This document shows positions 1-7,188 of a stretch of DNA of 10,203 nucleotides, piece after piece. The DNA lies in NCBI GenBank assembly GCA_015661135.1, contig JACVXW010000040.1, positions 1 through 10,203 on the forward strand. The letters run 5' to 3'. Position numbers and translations under genes: made by a program. A model generated the notes under the pieces. The model saw only the letters and a list, made by a program, of their open reading frames with translations, did no database searches and was not told where the DNA came from. Position 1 is the first letter of the stretch; each line of letters begins with the position of its first letter. This stretch comes from Chloroflexota bacterium (GTDB lineage: Bacteria; Chloroflexota; Limnocylindria; Limnocylindrales; CSP1-4).

Positions 1-937
1 TGCAGACCATCTTCCCGCCGAGGCGGGTCACGGATTCGTACTCGGCCTCGAGGACCTCCACCTTGGGCAGGCGGTACTGCGGGATCCCGTAGCGGAGCAT
101 CCCGCCGGGCGCGGGATCGCGTTCGAAGATGGTCACGTCGTGGCCGCTGATCAGGAGGTAGTAGGCGGCGGCCATGCCGGCCGGCCCGGAGCCGATGACG
201 GCAGCCTTGCGTCCCGTCCGGGGCTGGAGATCGAACGGCACCGGCGGGTCGATCCCGTCGTCCAGCATCTGCTTGAGGACCTGGTCGCCGGCGTAGCGGT
301 GGCTGTCCCGGATGGCGATCGCCTCGTCCACCTCGTCCCGCCGGCAGTGGTCCTCGCACGGCGCCGGGCAGACGCGGCCGAGGACGGACGGGAACGGGAT
401 CGTCCGCTTGAAGACCCGGGTGGATTCGCGCCAGTCTCCCTCGGCGTTCTGCTTGAGGAAGCCCGGGATATCGATGTGGCTGGGGCACTTGTTCTGGCAG
501 GGCGGCAGGCAATAGGCGTTGTGGTCGGAGAAGATCAGCTCGAGATTGGTCCGGCGGAGCCGGCGGAGGTCCTCCGTCTGGGTCTGGACCTTCATGCCGT
601 CCTCGCAGGTCCGCGAGCAGCTGATCGGCGGGTACTCCTCGCCCTCGACCTCGACGACGCACATCCGGCAGGCCCCGAAGCCGGGCAGCTTGGGCTCGTA
701 GCACAGGGTCGGGATCTCGATCCCGTTGTCCCGGCAGACTTCCAGGATCGTCTGGCCGGCGAGACCCTCCACGACCCGGCCGTCCACCTCGATCTGGATC
801 GCCGGGGTCGCCTGCGGGCGCTGCGGCGACTGGGTGGTCAGGAGGCGCTCGGCGAGCGTGTCCTCCCGCGCCGTCATCGTGTCGAGCACGGCCGGCGTGT
901 CTGGGCGGCTCTCCTGGCGCGTGATCAGGTCAGCCAA
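1..937 (-). CDS. 2Fe-2S / GltD-like FAD oxidoreductase in the NuoG position (3' end outside window)
   Basis: About 312 N-terminal residues are visible and the reading frame is open to the left edge. Numbering from TTG 937, residues ~46-115 form a NuoG/Fdh-type 2Fe-2S domain with Cys79, Cys90, Cys93 and Cys107 (C-x10-C-x2-C-x13-C). Then comes His139-x3-Cys143-x3-Cys147-x3-Cys151 followed by Pro, and Cys190-x3-Cys194-x3-Cys198, the 4Fe-4S signature of the GltD/dihydropyrimidine dehydrogenase N-terminal domain. A Rossmann GSGPAG at 249-254 and a following ERD..PGG segment mark FAD binding. By family, such proteins move electrons between NAD(P)H, FAD and iron-sulfur centres. Whether a molybdopterin (formate dehydrogenase) domain follows cannot be seen. 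Start choice: TTG 937 has GAGG (946..949) 8 nt upstream, overlapping the nuoF stop. ATG 877 is an alternative without a ribosome site. Its operon position suggests it replaces NuoG as an electron-input subunit; that is inference. Confidence 0.85.
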   Translation of the reverse strand, partial: MADLITRQESRPDTPAVLDTMTAREDTLAERLLTTQSPQRPQATPAIQIEVDGRVVEGLAGQTILEVCRDNGIEIPTLCYEPKLPGFGACRMCVVEVEGEEYPPISCSRTCEDGMKVQTQTEDLRRLRRTNLELIFSDHNAYCLPPCQNKCPSHIDIPGFLKQNAEGDWRESTRVFKRTIPFPSVLGRVCPAPCEDHCRRDEVDEAIAIRDSHRYAGDQVLKQMLDDGIDPPVPFDLQPRTGRKAAVIGSGPAGMAAAYYLLISGHDVTIFERDPAPGGMLRYGIPQYRLPKVEVLEAEYESVTRLGGKMVC

Positions 938-947
938 GCTCGGGGCC

Positions 948-2297
948 TCAATGCGTCGCGCTCGCTGCCATCGCCATTGGATGGCAGACACCGGCGGGGC
1001 AGGAGCCGCGCTCGAGATGCTCGTCGAGCTCCGCGCGGAAGTATCGCATCCCGCTCACCAGCGGGAGGGTCGCCAGGCGCTCGTGGTCGCACAGGGCGGA
1101 CCCCACGATGTCCGCGGCGAGGTCCGTGAGGAGGTCCAGGTCGCCGGCGCGCGAGGTGCCGGCCGCGATGCGGTCCCCGATCTCGGACAGGCGGCGCGTC
1201 CCGATCCGGCAGGGAATGGACTTGCCGCACGCCTCGTCCGCGCAGTAGCGGGTGAGGACGCGGGCGAGGTCAACGATGCAGGCCCGGTCATCGGCCACGA
1301 TGACGGACCCGGACCCGATGTGGGCCCCGGCGGCCCGAAGCGGCCCGAAGGCGTAGGGCGTGTCCAGGGCGGACGGCGGCAGGATGCCGCCGGACGGGCC
1401 GCCGACGAGGACCGCCTTGACGTTCCGCCCCGCCCCCACGGACCCGGCGAGGGCGGCGACCTGGCGGAGGGGCGTGCCCAGCGGGACCTCGGCCACGCCG
1501 GATCGCTCCGGGCCGCGGACCTGGACGAGCATGGTCCCGGGGCTGTCCGAAGCCCCGATCTTCGCGAACGCCTCCGGACCGTGGACGAGGATCCAGGGGA
1601 CCGCGGCCAGGGTCTGGACGTTGTGGACGACGGTCGGCAGGCCGCGCAGGCCGCGCGTGGCCGGGTGGGGCGGCCGCTGCTCGGGCTGCCCGCGCTTGCC
1701 CTCGAGGGCCTTGAGCAGGATCGTCTCCTCGCCCAGGAGGTACGCCCCCTGGACGGTCCGGATCGTGATCTCCAGGCGTCGGCCGCTGCCCTGCACATCC
1801 GGCCCCACGAAGCCGGCCTTGGACGCCGCGGCGAGGGCGGCCTCCAGGATCCGGATCGTGCTGGCGGCCTCGGTCCGGACGGCGATGATTGCCTCCTCCG
1901 CACCGATGGCGAAGGCGGCGATCGCGAGGCCCTCGATGACCGCGAACGGGTTGCGCTCCATCAGGACCTGGTCCGTGGCGCTGGCCGGGTCCGCACCGTA
2001 GCCATTCGCTACCACGACGCGCCCCTTCGCCGCGGTGCCGGCAGCGGCTCGCCACTTGTCCGCAGCGGGGTAGCCGGCGCCACCACGGCCACGGAGGCCG
2101 GACGCCCCGATCGCCGCGATGGTGGCCGTGGGGCCGAGATCGCGGATCGCCTTCCGGAGGCCGTCGAAGGCGGGGGGCCCGCCCGCCGGTGCGCTCGCCG
2201 CCACGCCCGCCGGTGCGCTCGCCTTGCCGCCGGCCGCCCTCGGCAGGAGGATCGCCGGCCAGTTCGCGGGGGTGTCGAGGATCGCGACGTCGGTCAT
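948..2297 (-). CDS. nuoF: NuoF/HndC-like flavoprotein subunit with degenerate FMN/NADH and N3 sites
   Basis: 449 residues. Family function is NADH oxidation at FMN and electron transfer to 4Fe-4S cluster N3. Visible features: GLRGRGGAG (68-75, FMN loop), GAYLLGEET (184-192), the SLBB region (~255-335), and the C-terminal helical N3 domain ending in CPAGVC (433-438), an ending typical of HndC-type NuoF proteins. Oddities: the usual NADE-x-EPG-x-x-KDR stretch reads NGYGADPASATDQ (98-110), losing its acidic residues; NNVET reads HNVQT (225-229); and the N3 motif CGKCTPC reads CGKSIPC, so ligands are Cys357, Ser360, Cys363 and Cys403. The Ser codon is TCC, one base from TGC. Residues 26-41 hold a short Ala/Pro repeat. 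The ATG overlaps the upstream stop (ATGA) and has a strong GGAGG 6 nt before it, which fixes the start. Fold assignment is secure; whether it binds FMN, NADH or N3 is doubtful. Confidence 0.9.
   Translation of the reverse strand: MTDVAILDTPANWPAILLPRAAGGKASAPAGVAASAPAGGPPAFDGLRKAIRDLGPTATIAAIGASGLRGRGGAGYPAADKWRAAAGTAAKGRVVVANGYGADPASATDQVLMERNPFAVIEGLAIAAFAIGAEEAIIAVRTEAASTIRILEAALAAASKAGFVGPDVQGSGRRLEITIRTVQGAYLLGEETILLKALEGKRGQPEQRPPHPATRGLRGLPTVVHNVQTLAAVPWILVHGPEAFAKIGASDSPGTMLVQVRGPERSGVAEVPLGTPLRQVAALAGSVGAGRNVKAVLVGGPSGGILPPSALDTPYAFGPLRAAGAHIGSGSVIVADDRACIVDLARVLTRYCADEACGKSIPCRIGTRRLSEIGDRIAAGTSRAGDLDLLTDLAADIVGSALCDHERLATLPLVSGMRYFRAELDEHLERGSCPAGVCHPMAMAASATH
2180..2223 (-). repeat. 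24-bp-period tandem repeat in the nuoF 5' region
   Basis: A 20-bp word occurs exactly at 2180-2199 and 2204-2223. It encodes two copies of an eight-residue unit beginning ASAPAG near residues 26-41 of the NuoF-like protein. The unit lies between the N-terminus and the FMN domain, so it is probably a flexible linker expanded by slippage. Two copies only; not a CRISPR. Confidence 0.8.
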
Positions 2298-2959
2298 GCG
2301 TCGCCTCCGGGCCGGCCTGCCAACGAGGCACCGAGTCCGGCCATGAAGTCGGCGTCGGCCGGCCGTCGGGCAGCCATGGCCGCGGCCTGCTCCGCCTGGC
2401 TCGGCGGCTCGAAGCGCAGGTGCCCGTAGAACGACGCCGTGCCGTAGATCGTGGCGTACCACGCCCCGGTGACCTGGCTGATGTGCTTCAGCGCCGCGAC
2501 CGGCAGGTAGCCGTAGGCGGCCTGGGTCGCCTCCAGGATCGGGAGCATGTGCGCGGGGTCGTGATCGAACGACTCGAGGATCCCGTCCAGCGCCCGGATG
2601 TCCAGGCCCTCGAAATGGGTGTAGGCAGGGTCGGGGACGGGTCGCCCGGACCGGCGGAGCGCCGATTCCTCGCGCCGCTCGCCGTAGGTCTCGGGCGGGC
2701 CCCAGTGGACGTGGAAGCGGCCCTTCGTGTCCATGCCGCCCATGTCGATGCACTCGATCGGGCACGCCTGGGCGCACTGGAAGCAGGTCTCGCACTTGAG
2801 CGTGCCGTACTCGTCGTAGAGCAGCTGGAGGCGGCCGCGGAATTTCGGCGGGATGTCCGCCTTGACCTCGGGGTAGCGGATCGTCGCCTTGGGCTCGAAG
2901 AAGCGGCGCAGCGTCAGGGCCATGCCGCGGACCATGCCGAAGCCGGGGATCAGGCTCAT
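2294..2959 (-). CDS. nuoI: NuoI-NuoE fusion: one 4Fe-4S motif plus a truncated NuoE helical domain
   Basis: 221 residues. Residues ~15-70 are NuoI-like: TIRYPE...PPKFRGR (26-43), followed by one 4Fe-4S motif with Cys56, Cys59, Cys62 and Cys66-Pro; Cys70 is extra. Normal NuoI has a second CxxCxxCxxxCP about 40 residues later. Here that region (75-115) has no cysteine. Residues ~120-185 instead match the N-terminal helical domain of NuoE (ILEATQAAYGYLPVAALKHI, then VTG and YGTASFYGHLRFEP). The NuoE thioredoxin-like domain with its four 2Fe-2S cysteines (cluster N1a) is absent, and the protein ends in a short Ala-rich tail. The ATG follows TGAGGA, a good ribosome site beside the nuoH stop, and the stop overlaps the nuoF start. 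By family it would carry electrons towards N2, but with one N6-type cluster instead of two. The reading frame is clean, so this is not an obvious frameshift. Confidence 0.88.
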   Translation of the reverse strand: MSLIPGFGMVRGMALTLRRFFEPKATIRYPEVKADIPPKFRGRLQLLYDEYGTLKCETCFQCAQACPIECIDMGGMDTKGRFHVHWGPPETYGERREESALRRSGRPVPDPAYTHFEGLDIRALDGILESFDHDPAHMLPILEATQAAYGYLPVAALKHISQVTGAWYATIYGTASFYGHLRFEPPSQAEQAAAMAARRPADADFMAGLGASLAGRPGGDA

Positions 2960-2969
2960 CGGGCGGTCC

Positions 2970-4307
2970 TCACGATCCGACCACCACGACCGCGGCGGCC
3001 GTGACGAACAGGTTGAGCAGCGCGGCCGGCAGGAGCCACTTCCAGGCGAAGCCCATCAGCTGGTCGATGCGCACCCGTGGCAGCGTGCCGCGCATCCAGA
3101 CGAAGACGAAGACGAACCCGAACGTCTTGGCCAGGAACCAGACCAGTCCGGCCACCCAGTCGAAGCTCACGAACGCCCAGGCAAAGACGAGCCCGCCGGC
3201 CACGACGTTGAACAGGACGAAGCCGACGATCAGGGCGACCCACCAGCGCATGGAGCTGCGCATGAGATAGAACGGCGCGGCGAAGATCAGCGTGGCGATC
3301 GGAGGCACGAGCGCGATCAGGAAGAGGAGCGGCAGGCCGATCGCCGCCAGGTCGATGGGGATCGAGATCGCCGGGAACGGGAACGGCGCGTTCCAGCCGC
3401 CGAAGAACAGCACGACGGCGAGGGCCGACAGGATGAACACGTTGACGTACTCGGCGAAGAAGAAGAACCCGAACCGCATCCCCGAGTACTCGGTCGCGAA
3501 ACCGGCCACGATCTCCGAGTCCGCTTCGGTCAGGTCGAACGGCGTCCGGTTGCCCTCTGCCGTGGCGGCGATGAAGAAGATCAGGAAGCCGAGCGGCTGG
3601 CGGAAGACGAACCAGTCCGTGAACCAGCCGGATTGCTGCTCCACGATCCCGTTGAGGCTCATGGTCCCGGCCAGGATCAGCAGGCCCACCACGGACAGGG
3701 TGAGCGGGATCTCGTAGCTGATGATCTGGGCCGCCGAGCGGAGGCCGCCGAGCAGGGAGTACTTGTTGAAGCTTGCCCAGCCGGCCATCAGCAGCCCCAC
3801 CACGCCCATCCCGCCGACGGCGAAGAAGTAGAGCAGCCCGATGTTGAAGTCCTGGGCGATCAGGCCGGGCGCGAACGGCAGCACCAGCACGGTCATCACG
3901 GCCGCGCCGTACGTCACGACCGGGGCCCAGGTGAAGACGACCGCGTCCGCGCCGGTCGGGGTGAAGTCCTCCTTCATGAGCACCTTCAGGCCGTGGACCA
4001 CGGACAGCAGCGAGCCCCACGGGCCCACCCGATCCGGCCCCACCCGGAGGTTCATGAGGGCGATGACCTTCATCTCGAGGTAGATGTTCAGGAAGGCGAT
4101 CGGGATCGTGACGAGCAGGATGATCGTCACCGCGATCACGAAGCGGACGATCCCGAGGTTTGCCAGCAGGATGTCCCAGATCGCCCCGCCGAAGATCGCA
4201 ATCACCGCGATCAGCCCAACCGTCAGCGCCGCCAGGATCGGGACGAGCGTGAACACGACCTTCCCCGGCAAGGTCAGCCGCCCCCAGGTCCGCGCAATCG
4301 CCGTCAT
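2970..4307 (-). CDS. nuoH: NADH-quinone oxidoreductase subunit H (membrane subunit)
   Basis: 445 residues, with roughly nine or more hydrophobic segments. NuoH forms the start of the quinone tunnel and links the peripheral arm to the proton-pumping membrane arm. Recognisable conserved pieces are LRVGPDRVGP (87-96), RSAAQIISYEIPL (190-202), and the acidic loop from EGNRTPFDLTEADSE (251-265) to TEYSGMRF (272-279). It is longer than the ~325-residue E. coli protein, mainly from extra hydrophobic sequence after residue ~340 and a longer C-terminus; long NuoH forms also occur in other high-GC bacteria. ATG 4307 was chosen because it lies 10 nt past the nuoD stop. A start 14 codons upstream (4349) would run into nuoD. 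No clear ribosome site is seen, so translation may be coupled to nuoD. Confidence 0.96.
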   Translation of the reverse strand: MTAIARTWGRLTLPGKVVFTLVPILAALTVGLIAVIAIFGGAIWDILLANLGIVRFVIAVTIILLVTIPIAFLNIYLEMKVIALMNLRVGPDRVGPWGSLLSVVHGLKVLMKEDFTPTGADAVVFTWAPVVTYGAAVMTVLVLPFAPGLIAQDFNIGLLYFFAVGGMGVVGLLMAGWASFNKYSLLGGLRSAAQIISYEIPLTLSVVGLLILAGTMSLNGIVEQQSGWFTDWFVFRQPLGFLIFFIAATAEGNRTPFDLTEADSEIVAGFATEYSGMRFGFFFFAEYVNVFILSALAVVLFFGGWNAPFPFPAISIPIDLAAIGLPLLFLIALVPPIATLIFAAPFYLMRSSMRWWVALIVGFVLFNVVAGGLVFAWAFVSFDWVAGLVWFLAKTFGFVFVFVWMRGTLPRVRIDQLMGFAWKWLLPAALLNLFVTAAAVVVVGS

Positions 4308-4317
4308 CGGCCGGCCG

Positions 4318-5547
4318 TCACTTGTCCACCCCGCCCATGACCGGGTCAAGGCTCGCCATGATCGCCATCGTGTCCGCGATGAGGTTGTTCTGCATCAGCA
4401 CGCCCACCGACTGGAGGTGGATGAAGCTCGGGTCGTGGATCCGCATCCGGAACGGCTGATCCGTGCCATCGCTTATCGCATAGGTCGAGTACTGGCCGCG
4501 CGGCCCCTCGATCGCCGCATAGGCGCGGCCCGGACGCGGCCGGAGCAGGCGCGGCAGCTTGGCCATGATCGGACCGTCGGGCATCTGGTGAAGACACTGG
4601 TCGATGATTCGGATGCTCTGCTTGATCTCCTCCATCCGGAGCAGGTAGCGGGCGAGCGAGTCACCCTCGGTCCGGGTGGGGACGTCGAAGTCGAGCTCCG
4701 GGTAGACCGAGTACGGGTGGGCGCGGCGAACGTCGAACGGGACACCGGTGGCGCGCAGGTTCGGGCCGGTCATGCACATCCGGAGGGCGCCGGCCGTGTC
4801 GATGACGCCGAGCCCACGAGCGCGCCGGACGAAGATCTCATTCTGGTTGAGCAGCGTCAGGTTGGATTCGATCTGCTTGGTCGCCCGGCTCATCCAGTCG
4901 CCGAGGCGGCTCATGAACTCGTGATTCAGGTCCCCGTTGACGCCGCCGATCCGGAAGTAGTTGAAGAGCATCCGCTGGCCGGTCAGGGCGGCCAGCATCT
5001 CCACGATCTCGTCGCGCTCGATGAACGACCAGAGGATGGGCGTGAGGCCCCCGAGGTCCAGCGCGAACCAGCCCATGAAGAGGGCGTGGCTGGCGATCCG
5101 GTTGAGCTCGCCGGACAGGACCCGGATGTACTCCGCACGCCGCGGCACGTCCACGTCCAGGAGTTTCTCGAAGGCAATGACCGGCGACCACTCGCAGAAC
5201 AGCGAGCTGATGTACTCGAGCGGGTCCACCTGGCTGATGACCTGGTGATAGTCCGCGTTCTCACACAGCTTCTCGACGCCGCGGTGGAGGTAGCCCAGGA
5301 CGGGATCAAGGTCCACGACCTTCTCGCCGTCCAGCTTGAGGACGACACGCAGAACGCCGTGGGTGGAGGGATGCTGGGGGCCCATGTTCAGGAGCATCTG
5401 GCCGTCGCCGAGGGTGTAGAACTCGGCCTCTCGCTCCGTCCGCGGCGGGTACGGCGGAACCGGCTCAAACACGCCGATGTCGCGATCCAGCATGACCCGG
5501 GGGTCGTCGGCTGACGGCTGCGGGCCGGTGCGGCTGGGCGCGGTCAT
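4318..5547 (-). CDS. nuoD: NADH-quinone oxidoreductase subunit D (49-kDa)
   Basis: 409 residues. NuoD and NuoB build the quinone-reducing site. The signature GPQHPSTHGVLR (57-67) gives His59 and His63, and EYIS gives Tyr112; His63 and Tyr112 align with bovine His59 and Tyr108, the quinone head-group residues. LHRGVEKL (87-94) keeps Arg89, which aligns with bovine Arg85, the arginine methylated by NDUFAF7. The C-terminus has the expected SDGTDQPFRMRI...SFIHLQ...DPVMGGVDK pattern. Oddity: the usual DRLDY reads DPLEY (108-112), so the arginine normally lying next to cluster N2 (Arg84 in Thermus Nqo4) is Pro109. The start ATG is 16 nt after the nuoC stop and no strong ribosome site is visible. 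Length is typical of the family. Confidence 0.97.
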   Translation of the reverse strand: MTAPSRTGPQPSADDPRVMLDRDIGVFEPVPPYPPRTEREAEFYTLGDGQMLLNMGPQHPSTHGVLRVVLKLDGEKVVDLDPVLGYLHRGVEKLCENADYHQVISQVDPLEYISSLFCEWSPVIAFEKLLDVDVPRRAEYIRVLSGELNRIASHALFMGWFALDLGGLTPILWSFIERDEIVEMLAALTGQRMLFNYFRIGGVNGDLNHEFMSRLGDWMSRATKQIESNLTLLNQNEIFVRRARGLGVIDTAGALRMCMTGPNLRATGVPFDVRRAHPYSVYPELDFDVPTRTEGDSLARYLLRMEEIKQSIRIIDQCLHQMPDGPIMAKLPRLLRPRPGRAYAAIEGPRGQYSTYAISDGTDQPFRMRIHDPSFIHLQSVGVLMQNNLIADTMAIMASLDPVMGGVDK

Positions 5548-5563
5548 GTGACGAGCCCGTGGG

Positions 5564-6124
5564 TCATGCGCCGAGCCGCCGGATCGTGTCCGGGGCGTCG
5601 CTGCCCTCGGCGCGGCTGGCCGGGGCGTGGCCGCGCTCCATGTGGCGGACCCCACCGCCGGGCGAGCGCGCAGCGTCGTCCGGCAGCAGGAAATCCTTGC
5701 GGAGCGGGAAACTCGTGTAATCGGGCGGCATGTAGATCCGGCGGAGGTCCCGGTTGCCCTCGAAGGTGATCCCGAACATGTCGTACGCCTCGCGCTCCAT
5801 CCACTCGGCGCCCTTCCAGAGGAAGGTGGCCGACGGCGCGCGCGGATCCTCGCGGGAGAGTCCGTCGGCGATGACCCGGAGCCAGTCCGCGGTGGAATCG
5901 CTCCAGAGGTGGTAGACGACCTGCATGTGATCGCCGGTGTCCACGCCGGCCAGGTCGGACAGCATCTCGAACCGGAAGTCCGGCTCGTCGTGGAGGGCGC
6001 GCAGCACCTCCGTGACATCCCCCGGGCCGATCCGCATCTCGGTCTCGTCGTGGCGCTGGCGGATGGGGCCGGCCAGCATGGCCCCGAAGCGGGCCTCCAG
6101 CCGACCTTTGAGGGCTCGATCCAT
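5564..6124 (-). CDS. nuoC: NADH-quinone oxidoreductase subunit C (30-kDa)
   Basis: 186 residues. NuoC is a cluster-free peripheral-arm subunit that packs on NuoD. The sequence shows DLAGVDTGDHMQVVYHLWS (57-75), the hallmark EREAYDMFGITFEGN (110-124), RDLRRIYMP (125-133), and PLRKDFLL (140-147). After the conserved core is a low-complexity tail of about 38 residues (149-186) rich in Gly, Arg and Ala, without a counterpart in minimal NuoC. NuoC and NuoD are separate genes here, unlike the fused NuoCD of E. coli. The ATG follows the nuoB stop by 3 nt, which implies translational coupling. Confidence 0.97.
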   Translation of the reverse strand: MDRALKGRLEARFGAMLAGPIRQRHDETEMRIGPGDVTEVLRALHDEPDFRFEMLSDLAGVDTGDHMQVVYHLWSDSTADWLRVIADGLSREDPRAPSATFLWKGAEWMEREAYDMFGITFEGNRDLRRIYMPPDYTSFPLRKDFLLPDDAARSPGGGVRHMERGHAPASRAEGSDAPDTIRRLGA

Positions 6125-6127
6125 GGC

Positions 6128-6826
6128 CTAGACGTCCGTCGGAACGGTGGGGCCGACCGCCCGGTCCGGCCACTGGCCGCGGCGGTCCTTGACGACCTGC
6201 TGGAGCTTCATCATCCCGTAGATGAGGCCCTCCGGCCGGGGCGGGCAGCCCGGGATGTAGACGTCCACGGGCATGACCCGGTCGATCCCCTCGATCGTGC
6301 TGTAGCTCCGCTTGTAGCGCCCGCCCGAGCAGGTGCAGTCACCCATCGCGACGCACCACTTGGGCTCCGGCATCTGCTCCCAGAGCCGGACGAGCGGGCC
6401 GGCCATCTTGGTCGTCAGGGTCCCGGCGACGATCAGCACGTCCGCCTGGCGGGGCGAGGCGCGGAACGGGAACATGCCCCAGCGGTCCATGTCGTTCTTG
6501 GAGGTCGCCGCGCTCATCATCTCAATGGCGCAGCAGGCGAGGCCGGACAGGAGCGGCCAGAGGCTGTTCGCCCGGAGGAGGTCAAGGACGTAGTCCGCCT
6601 TGGTCGGGATGACCTCGAGCAGGCCGGACCAGCGGGCGTCATCGCGCCGGGCAAGGCCGCTCGCCTCGACGTCGGCGAGGTGGGTGATGTCGCTCTGGCG
6701 GCCGCCATCGTAGGCGGCCGGATCCGCCGCCGACCAGAGCTCGTTGCGAACGACGATCGGGACCGCCACGGCGCTGCCGCCGGGGACGACGAGCGCGCGG
6801 TCGGCCGCCGGTTCCTCCGGGTTCAT
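6128..6826 (-). CDS. nuoB: NADH-quinone oxidoreductase subunit B (binds cluster N2)
   Basis: 232 residues from ATG 6826. NuoB binds 4Fe-4S cluster N2, the last carrier before quinone. All four ligands are present: the adjacent Cys98-Cys99 in LACCAIEMM, Cys164 in MGDC, and Cys194 in PGCPP. NSLWPL (87-92), FRASPRQADVLIVAGTLT (121-138) and PVDVYIPGCPPRPEGLIYG (186-204) are classic. Cys158 and Cys166 flank the third ligand and are not standard. A long, Ala/Asp-rich N-terminal extension of ~65 residues precedes the core. The ATG overlaps the nuoA stop as ATGA. A TTG two codons upstream (6832) is an alternative start but has no better ribosome site. Confidence 0.97.
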   Translation of the reverse strand: MNPEEPAADRALVVPGGSAVAVPIVVRNELWSAADPAAYDGGRQSDITHLADVEASGLARRDDARWSGLLEVIPTKADYVLDLLRANSLWPLLSGLACCAIEMMSAATSKNDMDRWGMFPFRASPRQADVLIVAGTLTTKMAGPLVRLWEQMPEPKWCVAMGDCTCSGGRYKRSYSTIEGIDRVMPVDVYIPGCPPRPEGLIYGMMKLQQVVKDRRGQWPDRAVGPTVPTDV

Positions 6827-7179
6827 CGCCAATTGAGGACCCCCTTCCGCCAGGCGTAGGCGAGCCCGAGCAGGAGGATCGCGACGAAGATCAGCATGCT
6901 GACGAAGCCGCCGAGCAGGAGGTCCTGGAAGACGACCGCCCAGAGGTAGATGAAGACGACCTCGATGTCGAAGGCGACGAAGAGCAGGGCGTAGATGTAG
7001 AACGAGAGCCCGAACCGTCCATGCGTGTCGCCGTAGGTGTCGATTCCGGATTCGTACGGGAGGCCCTTGTGGACGTCACCCCGGTTCCGGTGCGAGATCA
7101 GCCACGCGGCGCCGAAGGTCAGGAACGTGAACGACCCGGCCGCGAAGGCGAACCCGACGATGTACCAGATCCCGGTCAA
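6823..7179 (-). CDS. nuoA: NADH-quinone oxidoreductase subunit A
   Basis: 118 residues with three predicted membrane helices (~5-28, 58-83, 88-109). NuoA sits at the junction of the membrane arm and the quinone site. The family loop is visible as LPYESGID (40-47; the common Cys of YECG is Ser), then RFGLSFYIYALLFVAFDIEVVF (55-76) with its conserved acidic residues, and the C-terminal YAWRKGVLNW. The start is a TTG, supported by GAGG 5 nt upstream; there is no in-frame ATG or GTG at a sensible position. It is the first gene of the nuo unit and overlaps nuoB by 4 nt. Confidence 0.95.
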   Translation of the reverse strand: MTGIWYIVGFAFAAGSFTFLTFGAAWLISHRNRGDVHKGLPYESGIDTYGDTHGRFGLSFYIYALLFVAFDIEVVFIYLWAVVFQDLLLGGFVSMLIFVAILLLGLAYAWRKGVLNWR

Positions 7180-7184
7180 CCGAA

Positions 7185-7188
7185 CCTC
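7185..7188 (-). promoter_or_regulatory. Ribosome binding site of nuoA
   Basis: GAGG on the minus strand, 5 nt before the TTG at 7179. It is the only ribosome site near the first nuo gene and decides in favour of the rare TTG start. It also overlaps the TGA of the possible upstream leader ORF. Confidence 0.6.

Noticed and set aside
140..1129. Plus-strand ORF of 329 codons at the left end
   Set aside because: The minus strand here encodes clear 2Fe-2S, 4Fe-4S and FAD motifs; the plus ORF has none.
726..2429. Long plus-strand ORF (567 codons) opposite nuoF and the nuoI-E fusion
   Set aside because: Highly Arg/Gly/Ala/Asp-biased with no recognisable motif, and it spans several real genes on the other strand. 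It is a product of high GC at third codon positions.
2889..4340. Long plus-strand ORF (483 codons) rich in Glu, Asp, His and Arg opposite nuoH
   Set aside because: Its composition is the mirror of the hydrophobic NuoH codons read on the other strand. The NuoH frame has clear family motifs.
4084..6859. Two further long plus-strand ORFs (4084..5514 and 5627..6859) opposite nuoD, nuoC and nuoB
   Set aside because: They cross gene boundaries, lack domains and ribosome sites, and the minus-strand frames are unambiguous complex I subunits.
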